DNA from: Sphingobacterium detergens
Lineage (GTDB): Bacteria > Bacteroidota > Bacteroidia > Sphingobacteriales > Sphingobacteriaceae
NCBI RefSeq assembly: GCF_003610355.1
Contig: NZ_RAPY01000001.1
Coordinates: forward strand, 186,001-250,000
Direction: 5' to 3'
DNA length: 64,000 bases
Shown here: positions 17,310 to 25,386 of the stretch, piece after piece
How the letters are laid out: the number at the start of each line of letters is the position of its first letter
How positions within the stretch are numbered: the first letter of the stretch is position 1
Notes under the pieces: model-generated
Told to the model about the DNA's origin: nothing
Seen by the model: only the letters and a program-made list of their open reading frames with translations
The model's database searches: none
Position numbers and translations under genes: made by a program

Positions 17310-17825
17310 TTATAAAATTTCCGCTTCACCAATAATATTAGGACCTTCATGTAGCCACCATTTGCGACCTTTTGTTAAATAATTATCCAGCTCATTTATT
17401 GCGAGAAAGCGAACTGTAGCAATTCTTTCTTCACCAGGCATTAAATTTTCACCTTCAAAATTTATATCACCTATATATGTTTGCTTTAATTTACCTTCCG
17501 AGTTATATTCAAACACATGATTGGGACGATAACCTGAGCTGATACCAGTTTTTCGGCCACCATCTTCAGTAGGCTTTAGTCGTATTTTTGCCTTGACTAT
17601 AAACAACCCGTCTCCGGGATTAAGCTCTTTTATACTGGCAAGGGTGTATTTGTCATATGCCATCACATCGAAAACCTTTGATGCGCCAGTATCTAACCAA
17701 CGTTTGTATATGAGTTTACCATTCATGAATAGGTAGAGCTCATTTTCTGAAAAATCTTTAAATATCATGTTGATACACTTGTATATCTGGTTTATTCTTT
17801 TTCGCCAAATAGGCATTAAATTCAT
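17310..17825 (-). CDS. Free-standing EF-Tu/EF1A barrel-like protein
   Basis: 171 aa. Residues about 95-160 closely resemble domain 3 of elongation factor Tu: VKAKIRLKPTEDGGRKTGI, SGYRPNHVFEY, then a GDINFEG strand and MPGEERIATVRF, matching the EF-Tu order of acidic-GGR-T-hydrophobic, GYRPQFYF and MPGD. No GTPase (G) domain is present before it. The first ATG (MNLMPIWRK) is shown; a second at 17768 (MIFKDFSENE) would remove 19 basic residues and may be the true start. Such lone barrels may bind an EF-Tu partner or simply reuse the fold; the function is unknown. Confidence 0.7.
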   Translation of the reverse strand: MNLMPIWRKRINQIYKCINMIFKDFSENELYLFMNGKLIYKRWLDTGASKVFDVMAYDKYTLASIKELNPGDGLFIVKAKIRLKPTEDGGRKTGISSGYRPNHVFEYNSEGKLKQTYIGDINFEGENLMPGEERIATVRFLAINELDNYLTKGRKWWLHEGPNIIGEAEIL

Positions 17826-17922
17826 CTTCTTCTTGTAGGTCGTCCCTTTTGCTAAATATCTCTTCCTGTGCTATTCTTCCATTGGGAAACATCATTTTCA
17901 GTTATGACAACGTAGTTCATGT

Positions 17923-18261
17923 TTATACAATTTCTTCAATAGTAGATTTTCCACTTGATTGATCACCATTGGTCCATCTCCATTCTTCGTGAAGTCTTAT
18001 TCTTCCATCTTGAAGAATCTCAGGCGTAGATCGACAAAGACCCGTCATTATTTCCCCATCTTTATTAACATGATGATATCGCATATTTATATTTCCATTT
18101 TCGTCCACAATACCTAATAAATGACCTGAGACAATATTCCCGCCTGAATACGAAGAGGTGAGTATATTTCCCTCTTGCTTGTAATGAAATGTGGTTTCGC
18201 TGGAAGTATCGCTATTGTCTGAATTGTTGACTATTCTAAATGTTCGATTGTGATAATTCAT
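17923..18261 (-). CDS. Small lipocalin-like beta protein, 112 aa
   Basis: Soluble, beta-rich protein with the sequence pattern of a family widespread in Bacteroidota that is often mislabelled N-acetylglutamate synthase: FHYKQEGNILTSSYSGGNI, then GHLLGIVDENGNINMRYH, then RLHEEWRWTNGDQSSGKS. The regular strands and turns suit a small barrel or sandwich. No catalytic residues known. Its ATG overlaps the TGA of an upstream remnant reading frame (ATGA arrangement). Confidence 0.8.
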   Translation of the reverse strand: MNYHNRTFRIVNNSDNSDTSSETTFHYKQEGNILTSSYSGGNIVSGHLLGIVDENGNINMRYHHVNKDGEIMTGLCRSTPEILQDGRIRLHEEWRWTNGDQSSGKSTIEEIV

Positions 18262-18500
18262 TTTTTTAGACTATATTTTTTGAGAGATGGATGTATAATT
18301 TCGTTCATACTACAGCGTACTGATCTGCCTTTTGAGTTCACTTCATCCCCCTTTTTAACACCATTTGGAAAATCCATTCTAAATATGATTCTTTAAAATT
18401 AAGCTTAGCTCATTACCTTAGCTTTTGAGATTACGCTTTTTCCGTTGGAATCTTTCATTACCTCATCTTTCCAGTTTTTGGACCGAGATCTCCAAAATCA
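18258..18500 (-). pseudogene. Remnants of NTF2-like gene copies
   Basis: Two short fragments resemble the C-terminus of the intact NTF2-like gene at 19737-20156. The reading frame from 18377 to 18258 begins MDFPNGVKKGDEVNSKGRS, against IDFPNGLKKGDEINLKGKS in the intact gene. A second fragment ending at 18405 reads WKDEVMKDSNGKSVISK, a weaker match to the same region. Neither has an N-terminal domain. They look like left-overs of tandem duplications. Confidence 0.55.
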
Positions 18501-18514
18501 AGGTTAGAGGATTC

Positions 18515-19708
18515 TCAATTTTCTCTACCATATACGATACCTTGCTCGCGTAATATATTTTTCTCCCGTTCTATTTCCGCTATAAGCTCTTCTTCCGAAG
18601 GCAATTCGAGTAAATACTTACTGACAAACAATTGTTGATCGCTGTCGGCAATGGCGTATTCTACCAAGGCTTTGTTTTGGTTGGTCACGAGCAATAACCC
18701 CACCGGAGGGTTGTCGTCCTTTTGCATCATTTCCTTTTTGTAATAATTGACGTAGGTTTTTAATTGCCCGATATGTTCATGCTTGGCCTCGTCGATTTTG
18801 AGTTCTACTAGGACATGACATTTTAATATCCTGTGGTAAAAAACAAGATCAATGAAGAAGTATTCTCCACCTATCAATATGCGTTTCTGTTTGGCTTCGA
18901 AGCAAAAGCCTTGGCCCATTTCAAGCAGAAAGCCCTCCAAGTGTTCTAGGAGTGATTTTTCAAGATCATTTTCATAAACGACATCTTTGGCCTTTAGCCC
19001 AAGGAACTCAAAGGTAAAAGGTGATTTGATGACATCATCGGCTGTTAGCTGTTCTGCTTTTTGATTGATAATCTTGGATAATTTATCGGGTTTCTTGCTT
19101 ATCCCACTTCTCTCATAATATAGCGTGTTGATTTGTCTTTTCAATTCGCCGACGCTCCATGCTTGCCTAATACATTCTAACTCATAAAATGTGCGCTTCT
19201 CTAAATTTTGAATTGGGAGGAGTTGTACGAGGTGAGTAAAAGAAATCTTTGATAAAATTTCGACAGGATCTGTTAGTGGGCCATTTTTTATAGGTTGTCG
19301 AAACGCTTGGTTCAATTCATCAGTCGTCGACTGATGAATTGTATTTGACTCGTAGCCAGTTTTTTGTAATTGGTCAGTCATCGACGGACCAATTTGAATT
19401 CCTTTTAATTTACTGTTGATCAGTGTGTCTTTTACAGCAGATATTAGATGAGGGTATGCAATATAAAATTGTCTGCATAACCTTAGATTCGTAACAGATA
19501 ATCCTTTTATTTTTATTGATGCTGCAAGTTCGGGGAGTAGTTGTTCACCATATTTTGCTCTTTCTTTACCTTTTTGCTCAAATTCGATGATGTATAGGCC
19601 TATCAGCCAGTTGCGTAAAGTGAGCGATTGGTTTACAGCTTTTATAGCTGAGAGCTGTAGCTCTTCATGGGTATTTTGAATACTGCTGACTAATTTTTCA
19701 AATTCCAT
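18515..19708 (-). CDS. DUF1016 (YhcG-type) PDDEXK nuclease family protein
   Basis: 397 aa. N-terminal DUF1016-type helical domain with LRNWLIGLYIIEFEQKG near residue 31, YGEQLLPELAASI, and LSVTNLRLCRQFY. The C-terminal half has the PDDEXK-like core: FCFEAKQKRILIGGEYFFI with a following DLVFYHR (the Asp) and HVLVELKID (the E-x-K), residues about 265-305. Family members are DNA nucleases that often sit in accessory regions beside restriction genes or mobile elements. The middle (about 95-150) is unusually rich in Ser, Thr and Gln. It is followed upstream by the NTF2-like gene 28 bases away. Confidence 0.9.
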   Translation of the reverse strand: MEFEKLVSSIQNTHEELQLSAIKAVNQSLTLRNWLIGLYIIEFEQKGKERAKYGEQLLPELAASIKIKGLSVTNLRLCRQFYIAYPHLISAVKDTLINSKLKGIQIGPSMTDQLQKTGYESNTIHQSTTDELNQAFRQPIKNGPLTDPVEILSKISFTHLVQLLPIQNLEKRTFYELECIRQAWSVGELKRQINTLYYERSGISKKPDKLSKIINQKAEQLTADDVIKSPFTFEFLGLKAKDVVYENDLEKSLLEHLEGFLLEMGQGFCFEAKQKRILIGGEYFFIDLVFYHRILKCHVLVELKIDEAKHEHIGQLKTYVNYYKKEMMQKDDNPPVGLLLVTNQNKALVEYAIADSDQQLFVSKYLLELPSEEELIAEIEREKNILREQGIVYGREN

Positions 19709-19736
19709 TTCTTGCTGATCTTTTTTATTCTTTTCA

Positions 19737-20156
19737 CTACGCTATATCTGTCAACCTAACTATTTTCCCATGGGCCGAAAACTCAAAAATTGATTTGCCC
19801 TTCAAGTTTATTTCATCACCTTTTTTCAGCCCATTTGGAAAATCGATCGCCGCAATAGCTCTGTAATTGATCGTGATTTCTGTCGAACTATGGGTGTGGG
19901 TTATTGACTCAATGGTCTGCTCTCTTTCACTAAAATACGAGAGAGCTTCAATGGCTTGTTTTTTGAATTCCTCGATTCCTTGTAATTCCATAGTTTTCTC
20001 ATCATTCATTATGTTCTGAAAAATGATTCCATCATCAAAATTTGCTACCATATCTTCTACATCCATCTTGTTATATGCTTCGACATACCGGAAAATCTTT
20101 TCCGTTCTGTCATTTAAGACGGATGCGCTCGTAAGTTTTTGTACAGTATTTTCCAT
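19737..20156 (-). CDS. NTF2-like (SnoaL-type) protein
   Basis: 139 aa with the cone-shaped alpha+beta fold expected from KIFRYVEAYNKMDVEDMVANFDDGIIFQN, the typical N-terminal helix-strand of NTF2-like proteins, and a run of antiparallel strands to the end. The family includes small isomerases, hydratases and ligand-binding proteins; no catalytic Asp-His pair could be assigned. Shorter relatives survive as remnants at 18258-18500. Confidence 0.82.
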   Translation of the reverse strand: MENTVQKLTSASVLNDRTEKIFRYVEAYNKMDVEDMVANFDDGIIFQNIMNDEKTMELQGIEEFKKQAIEALSYFSEREQTIESITHTHSSTEITINYRAIAAIDFPNGLKKGDEINLKGKSIFEFSAHGKIVRLTDIA

Positions 20157-20366
20157 TTACTTGCTAGTTGATGTATATACTTTTTCTATATGCGTTTTTC
20201 TATTCTAAATCTGAAAATCTAGATGCGGAGCGAGAATGAGCTCGTCGCGTTGCCATTTCGGATTAAGCTTTTTTTCCATAATTTTCTTTTGGTTTTATTT
20301 CGAATTATTCTTTTATTTTTCTTAATTTTTGTATATAATATCCAGATATAAGAAGCATAGCAAGAC

Positions 20367-20660
20367 TTATTTCTTTCCCTTACCTTCTTTTTCTTGGTAC
20401 TGTTCAAACATTGAAAAAAATTGTAATAGAGATATATTTGCGTACTGGCAAATTTTGGAAATGGTTGAAATTGGCATATCGTACCCTTGACTTTTTATTA
20501 ATTTTTCAATTGTCGTTCTGCCAATTGAAGTAATTTCTTCATACTGCCGTATAGTCGGTTTAATACCGTTAATTTTAATTGGCGCAATAAATTTGACGTT
20601 AATAAAGCTCAATAAATCATTTTCTAAATGTTCCTGTTGTTCGTCTTTAGTTTTTGTCAT
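20367..20660 (-). CDS. Small HTH (XRE-like) regulator
   Basis: 97 aa. The centre reads like a helix-turn-helix: QYEEITSIGRTTIEKLIKSQGYDMPISTISKICQYANISLLQFF, with an ISTISKI recognition helix and the XRE-type ISLLQFF ending. N- and C-termini are charged. It starts at an ATG only 30 bases from a perfect 18-bp palindrome, which is a likely operator for autoregulation. Which other genes it controls is unknown. Confidence 0.72.
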   Translation of the reverse strand: MTKTKDEQQEHLENDLLSFINVKFIAPIKINGIKPTIRQYEEITSIGRTTIEKLIKSQGYDMPISTISKICQYANISLLQFFSMFEQYQEKEGKGKK

Positions 20661-20690
20661 TATTTTAGATAATAAAAATTGAAAAAAAAC

Positions 20691-20708
20691 TGTCCGCTAT
20701 AGCGGACA
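20691..20708. promoter_or_regulatory. Perfect 18-bp palindrome, probable operator of the HTH gene
   Basis: TGTCCGCTATAGCGGACA is exactly self-complementary and lies 31-48 bases upstream of the leftward HTH start. To its right, TATATTTG at 20725-20732 resembles a rightward -7 element, so the site could also act on the rightward transcript of the structured region. Confidence 0.7.
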
Positions 20709-20737
20709 AATGAATATAATTACCTATATTTGTATTA

Positions 20738-21010
20738 GTTATTAAAAAAGCGACACGTAGGGCATAACTTTAGTTCTGCCAACAACGATGTTACTCTCGT
20801 CTGAAAACCGCTAATTGAACACGAGAGGACTGCGGTTCGCCATTTTCTACTGGAAATGCTATCTTTACGATATATTACCAGTAGGGTGAGCCGTCTATAA
20901 GTCTTCTTGGGTTCAAGATTCAAGTCTCGTGTAGACTAGATGACAGGTTTCTTAGCGGTTTCCTGGGCAAGGAGCAGGATGGTTCACCTTATTGGTTTTC
21001 AACCAATACG
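20738..21010 (+). ncRNA. Candidate structured non-coding RNA
   Basis: About 270 bases without a good reading frame but with several complementary segments. CTCTCGT (20794-20800) pairs with ACGAGAG (20821-20827). CTACTGG (20847-20853) pairs with CCAGTAG (20878-20884). ATTGGTT (20991-20997) pairs with AACCAAT (21001-21007). The loop of the first hairpin contains AAACCGCTAA (20805-20814), fully complementary to TTAGCGGTTT (20952-20961), a possible pseudoknot. GGTGAGCC (20885-20892) pairs with GGTTCACC (20981-20988) with one G-U. ACACGAGA (20819-20826) could instead pair with TCTCGTGT (20925-20932). A -7-like TATATTTG lies just upstream. No known RNA family was recognised. Confidence 0.45.
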
Positions 21011-21660
21011 CCCTTCCTCAAGCTTTCTGAGTTTCATCGTTTGATAACCAAAATGAATGATTATGAGACGAACAGAAAACACCCATCAAAACAAACCAAG
21101 CTACCTCCGGGAGGTAGTCCACTGGTATGCCCACACTATTCCCATAAAGAACGTAATTCGTTCGCCTGGATAAATTATTTAAATCACTAAAAACCGAAAC
21201 AGGAGAGAGCTGCTATCGCAGGTTTGTAACATGCCGATAGAATACAAATAAGTACTCCCTTGTCCGAGGTTTTCCGATCTGTCTGTAATACAACATCCCT
21301 TTTTGATCTGGTTAATAAGAAAGTTAATTGCTTTATTCAAGCGTCGATAACTTAAAATTAGCATTTAATATTTATTGTACCAAATAAATAAAGGAATTAT
21401 TGTATAGTTTTTCTATAAAATACAGATCGGTTTTTTACCTGTCCCGGCAGGAAGCGCCATAATATTCCCCTAATCAATGCTTTGTAATCGTTTTGAGGCG
21501 CTTTGCGGGATTTTGTTTATTCTTAATTTGTGACACCTGCAAGGACTGTGAATTCCCTGCAATGACACCTCTTTGGAATGCAAAATTTTTTGCAATAGGG
21601 GAAGGTATGTCCGATTCAAACGATAGGACATAGCCAAAGTCATCTTTATGAACCTTAAAA
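21011..21660. other. Region upstream of the SusC operon, no convincing gene
   Basis: Two small overlapping reading frames begin at 21053 (45 codons, MNDYETNRKHPSKQT, ending at 21190) and 21057 (38 codons, MIMRRTENTHQNK); neither resembles a known protein. Further right are hairpins near the operon: CCTG/CAGG around 21438-21451, TGCAAAA-TT-TTTTGCA at about 21580-21595, and TATGTCC / GGACATA at about 21606-21632. They probably form part of the leader of the 124-aa gene. Confidence 0.4.
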
Positions 21661-22035
21661 ATGAATCAAAAATATTCAAATGTGCTAGCCCTAGAGTTTG
21701 CACTCTATGAAATCCATGATGCGGAATACGATCCCATCAAAAAGATCACTGACTTTTGGGAAAAGTATGATCTCATCGGTATCCAAAATACATTGCATTT
21801 ACTATTGAAAAACCACACTGACAGCAATTACATGGATGAACTCTATGTAATCTGCCATAAGAAGGTCTTCTTAGCTGATCTATTCCGCTTATTGATCGCT
21901 TATTTTACGATACACACAAGTAATAGTAATATCAATGATGTAGATATCTTCGATGCTGATACTACGCAGATAAGCCGGGCTGAACTAGCCGTCAGTAAAA
22001 GAATCCATAATTTTTTCTGTCTAAGAAAAGACTAA
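21661..22035 (+). CDS. Hypothetical protein upstream of susC, 124 aa
   Basis: Not recognised. A mostly helical, soluble protein with no signal peptide (LHLLLKNHTDSNYMDELYVICHKKVFLADLFRLLIAYF in the middle is predicted helix; two Cys). It ends 16 bases before susC and is on the same strand, so it is probably co-transcribed with the uptake genes. A regulatory or accessory role is possible but not shown by sequence. Confidence 0.7.
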   Translation: MNQKYSNVLALEFALYEIHDAEYDPIKKITDFWEKYDLIGIQNTLHLLLKNHTDSNYMDELYVICHKKVFLADLFRLLIAYFTIHTSNSNINDVDIFDADTTQISRAELAVSKRIHNFFCLRKD

Positions 22036-22051
22036 CCTTAACAATAAGTAG

Positions 22052-25000
22052 ATGACGAAACAATCAAAATCGTTAACTGCCTTATTGGATAAGGTGGTCA
22101 ATATTCCATGTATACAGATTACATTATTTGTAATCCTGTTTTTATTAATTTCTATGTTTAGTTTATCAGCTCAGACGCCCCGCAAGGACAGCGGGGCGGA
22201 TGGGTTGTTGTCCATCAGCGGTACCATTGTATCAGCTGTTGACGGCAAGCCGATCCAAGGTGTCTCCATCCGAGTCGAAGGTGAAAAGGGTAGAGCCTCG
22301 TCTAATAAGGATGGCTCATTTTCATTGAGAGTTGCCAATCCTAATGGTACAGTTTCATTCTCGCATGTGGGATTCAAGCGTTTAGAAACTTCATATACTG
22401 CCGGAGTATCAATGTCTGTTAAACTGATACCGCTGGAGAATCAATTGGAAGAGGTGGAGGTGGTGAGTACGGGATACCAAAAGATCCCAAAGGAGCGGGC
22501 GACGGGCAGCTTTGAGTTTGTGGATAATAAACTACTCAATAGAAAGGTGTCAACGGATATTCTTAGCCGTCTGGAGGATGTAGTGCCGGGGATAAGCAGG
22601 GAGAAGTCCGCCGATCGTGGGAAATTGCCTTTCATTAACGTACGCGGTGTGAGCAGCATGCGATCCTATGCCTGGCCACTAATAGTGGTCGATGGAATGC
22701 CTTATCAAGGTGACTTAAATTGGGTAAATGGTACGTCATACTGGGGCAATTTTAATAATATCAATCCCAATGACATTGAGAGCATAACCGTTTTAAAGGA
22801 TGCAGCAGCATCCTCTATATGGGGAGCGCAGGCGGGAAATGGTGTTATTGTTATTACAACCAAGAAAGGAAGTTATAATCAACCGGTCCAGGTCGACGTT
22901 AATACAAATCTATCCATAGAGGGCAGACCGGATCTGTACGCACTTCCACAGATGAGCAGCAAAGATTATATCGAAGCTGAGAAATACTTGTTCGACAAGG
23001 GAGCGTATGATTTTAAGCTCGGACGGGAGTTTACCAGGATGTCGCCTGTGCAACGGCTCCTGTTTCAACAGAAGCAAGGATTGCTAAGTGAGGCTGAGGT
23101 GGAGCAGGAGCTAGCGCGTTTGGCTAAAGTGGATAGTAGAGACCAGTTTTTAAAGTATATCTATCGTCAAGCGAGCAAGCAGCAGTACTATACGCAGCTT
23201 TCGGGTGGCAGTGCCACTGTTCGTTATAATTTCTCCGCTGGATACGATAAAAATCTCGAAAAGATAGTCAACTCAGGTTATGACCGGGTGAACTTAAAAA
23301 GCTTTGCACAGATGGTTCCGGTCAAGAATCTTTCCCTAGGCATGGGATTGACTTACACCAGCTCTGTTTTTGATGAACCGAATGGATCCGGTGTGCAGTA
23401 TGGGAATCTAATAGCTTCTAATTATCCATACACCTTACTAGCTGATGGAAATGGTAATGCACTAACTTTGCCCGGAACGGTCAATCCTTTTTTCTTGGAT
23501 ACCTTGAGCGCGTATAACAAATTGTTGGATTGGCAATATCGACCCTTGGACGAATTGGGAAAGACCACCAGTAAAGTAAATATGCATGATATCCTGATGG
23601 ATTTTAATGCAGAATACAAGTTTCCATTTGGATTGGATGCTAGTGTGCTCTACAATTACCGCAATCTACAGCAGGATCAGGAGCTGTGGAAGAGTGTGTC
23701 TTCATACGCAATGCGTGATATGATCAATTCTTTCACCCTGTGGGATGAGTCTCCGATAAAGTATAATCTGCCCATGGGTGACAATATGTACTTGGTAAAT
23801 ACGCGCGGCACCATGCATCAAGGTCGGTTCCAACTGTCATATAACCGCACATTTTCTGATAAAAGCAGTATCTCAGCGATAGCGGGGGCCGAAATAAAGG
23901 ATATGAAAACCATCACAAATAGTACGAACTATTGGGGTTATGATAAAGAAAAACTGACCTGGCAACCTGTGGATCTTGTTTCCATATTTCCATGGGCAAA
24001 CGGTATCATCGGGTATAGTAAGATCAATAGCCTCCAGGAATCGCAAAATCGGACGAACCGCTATACCTCATATTTTACCAATATAGCTTATACTTACAAT
24101 AACCGGTACATTGCTAGTGGTAGTCTGCGCAAAGATGCTTCCAATCTTTTTGGGGTGAAGACCAACGACAAGGGGCAGCCTTTTTGGTCGCTCGGTCTCG
24201 CTTGGTTGGTATCCAATGAATCTTTCTTTAAGAGCCAACAGGTTCTAGATTTCCTAAAGTTGCGGGCCACGTATGGCTATAACGGCAATGTGAACAATAC
24301 GGTGTCAGCGTATCCGATCATGGATGTATCACCTTATCCGGATTATGTGACCGGAAATAACTATGGTACGATATCGACACCACCCAATCCATTGTTGCGT
24401 TGGGAAAATGTCGGTATGCTCAATCTAGGACTTGATTTTGGCTTAAAAAACAATCGCCTGACGGGTTCTGTTGAATTTTATGTCAAAAACTCCACCGACC
24501 TTATTGCACCAGCGCAGATCGATCCCACATCTGGCTTTACGACATTAAATATAAATAGCGCAGATATGCGTGGCAAAGGGGTGGATGTAAGCCTGCAATC
24601 TGTCAATATCAAAGGGGAACATTTCAAGTGGCATTCAAACCTCGTTTTTGCGTATAACAGGACGAAGGTGACCAAATCCTATATTTCAAATGATGCCGGA
24701 CGCTATTTTGTCAGTGGAACACGTATACTGACTCCCATAGAAGGGATGGATGTGTATGCGGCATTGGGCTATGACTGGAAAGGTTTAGACCCTGAAAACG
24801 GAAGGCCGATCGGGCTGTTTAACGGTCAGGAATCCAAAGACTATAATAAAATATACAACAGTACCAAAGTGCAGGACCTGATCAGCATGGGATCAATGCA
24901 ACCTGTGTATTTCGGTAGTTTCAGAAATAGCTTTAATTATCGCTCATGGGAACTATCCTTTAATATAAGCTATCAATTGGGACATAAATTTAGGAGACAG

Positions 25001-25375
25001 TCTTTCAATGCATTCCAGTTTTATGATGCGGAATCAGGACATAAGGACTATGCACTAAGGTGGCAGAAAGCTGGAGATGAGCTGCATACCAGCGTTCCAT
25101 CCTTTGTATATCCTGTTGACAATAACGAAAGCCAGTTTTACAAATATTCCACAGCTTTAATAGAACCTGCAAGCCAGGTTAAGTGGCGGGACATCCAGAT
25201 AGGGTATACTGTTTCTGGCCTTAGCTGGAAGGGGATCAAGAGTCTACGTCTCTATGGCTACGTGAATAATGTGGCCACCATATGGCGGGCCAATAAATGG
25301 GGGATAGACCCTGAATATGGTCAGAACTATCCAGATCCGATGTCTTTTTCAGTGGGTATCAATTGTAAATTCTAA
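22052..25375 (+). CDS. SusC/RagA-type TonB-linked outer-membrane protein
   Basis: 1107 aa, normal for SusC proteins. A hydrophobic segment at residues about 20-43 ends in a likely cleavage site (SLSAQTP). Next come a carboxypeptidase-like regulatory domain (SGTIVSAVDGKPIQGVSI through FSHVGFKRLETSY), a plug domain (GYQKIPKERATGSF, then INVRGVSSM, PLIVVDGMPYQG, SITVLKDAAASSIWGAQAG with the SusC signature), and a long beta-barrel ending in Phe. It forms the transporter under a SusD lid. The substrate cannot be told; the thioredoxin-like partner and absence of glycosidases nearby fit peptides or an unknown substrate better than a glycan. No ECF sigma/FecR pair is adjacent. Confidence 0.95.
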   Translation: MTKQSKSLTALLDKVVNIPCIQITLFVILFLLISMFSLSAQTPRKDSGADGLLSISGTIVSAVDGKPIQGVSIRVEGEKGRASSNKDGSFSLRVANPNGTVSFSHVGFKRLETSYTAGVSMSVKLIPLENQLEEVEVVSTGYQKIPKERATGSFEFVDNKLLNRKVSTDILSRLEDVVPGISREKSADRGKLPFINVRGVSSMRSYAWPLIVVDGMPYQGDLNWVNGTSYWGNFNNINPNDIESITVLKDAAASSIWGAQAGNGVIVITTKKGSYNQPVQVDVNTNLSIEGRPDLYALPQMSSKDYIEAEKYLFDKGAYDFKLGREFTRMSPVQRLLFQQKQGLLSEAEVEQELARLAKVDSRDQFLKYIYRQASKQQYYTQLSGGSATVRYNFSAGYDKNLEKIVNSGYDRVNLKSFAQMVPVKNLSLGMGLTYTSSVFDEPNGSGVQYGNLIASNYPYTLLADGNGNALTLPGTVNPFFLDTLSAYNKLLDWQYRPLDELGKTTSKVNMHDILMDFNAEYKFPFGLDASVLYNYRNLQQDQELWKSVSSYAMRDMINSFTLWDESPIKYNLPMGDNMYLVNTRGTMHQGRFQLSYNRTFSDKSSISAIAGAEIKDMKTITNSTNYWGYDKEKLTWQPVDLVSIFPWANGIIGYSKINSLQESQNRTNRYTSYFTNIAYTYNNRYIASGSLRKDASNLFGVKTNDKGQPFWSLGLAWLVSNESFFKSQQVLDFLKLRATYGYNGNVNNTVSAYPIMDVSPYPDYVTGNNYGTISTPPNPLLRWENVGMLNLGLDFGLKNNRLTGSVEFYVKNSTDLIAPAQIDPTSGFTTLNINSADMRGKGVDVSLQSVNIKGEHFKWHSNLVFAYNRTKVTKSYISNDAGRYFVSGTRILTPIEGMDVYAALGYDWKGLDPENGRPIGLFNGQESKDYNKIYNSTKVQDLISMGSMQPVYFGSFRNSFNYRSWELSFNISYQLGHKFRRQSFNAFQFYDAESGHKDYALRWQKAGDELHTSVPSFVYPVDNNESQFYKYSTALIEPASQVKWRDIQIGYTVSGLSWKGIKSLRLYGYVNNVATIWRANKWGIDPEYGQNYPDPMSFSVGINCKF

Positions 25376-25386
25376 ATAATACGATT

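Noticed and set aside
20219..20407. 62-codon leftward frame downstream of the HTH gene
   Set aside because: Lys/Arg/Asn-rich low-complexity sequence overlapping the end of the HTH gene; no start signal or resemblance to a family.
10000..21000. Integrative element with attachment sites in the accessory island
   Set aside because: No integrase, transposase, relaxase or tRNA gene and no matching end repeats were found, so borders cannot be set.
20738..21010. Known structured RNA such as RNase P RNA, tmRNA, or a group I/II intron
   Set aside because: Characteristic conserved cores and ends of those RNAs are not visible, and no intron-encoded protein or reverse transcriptase is near.
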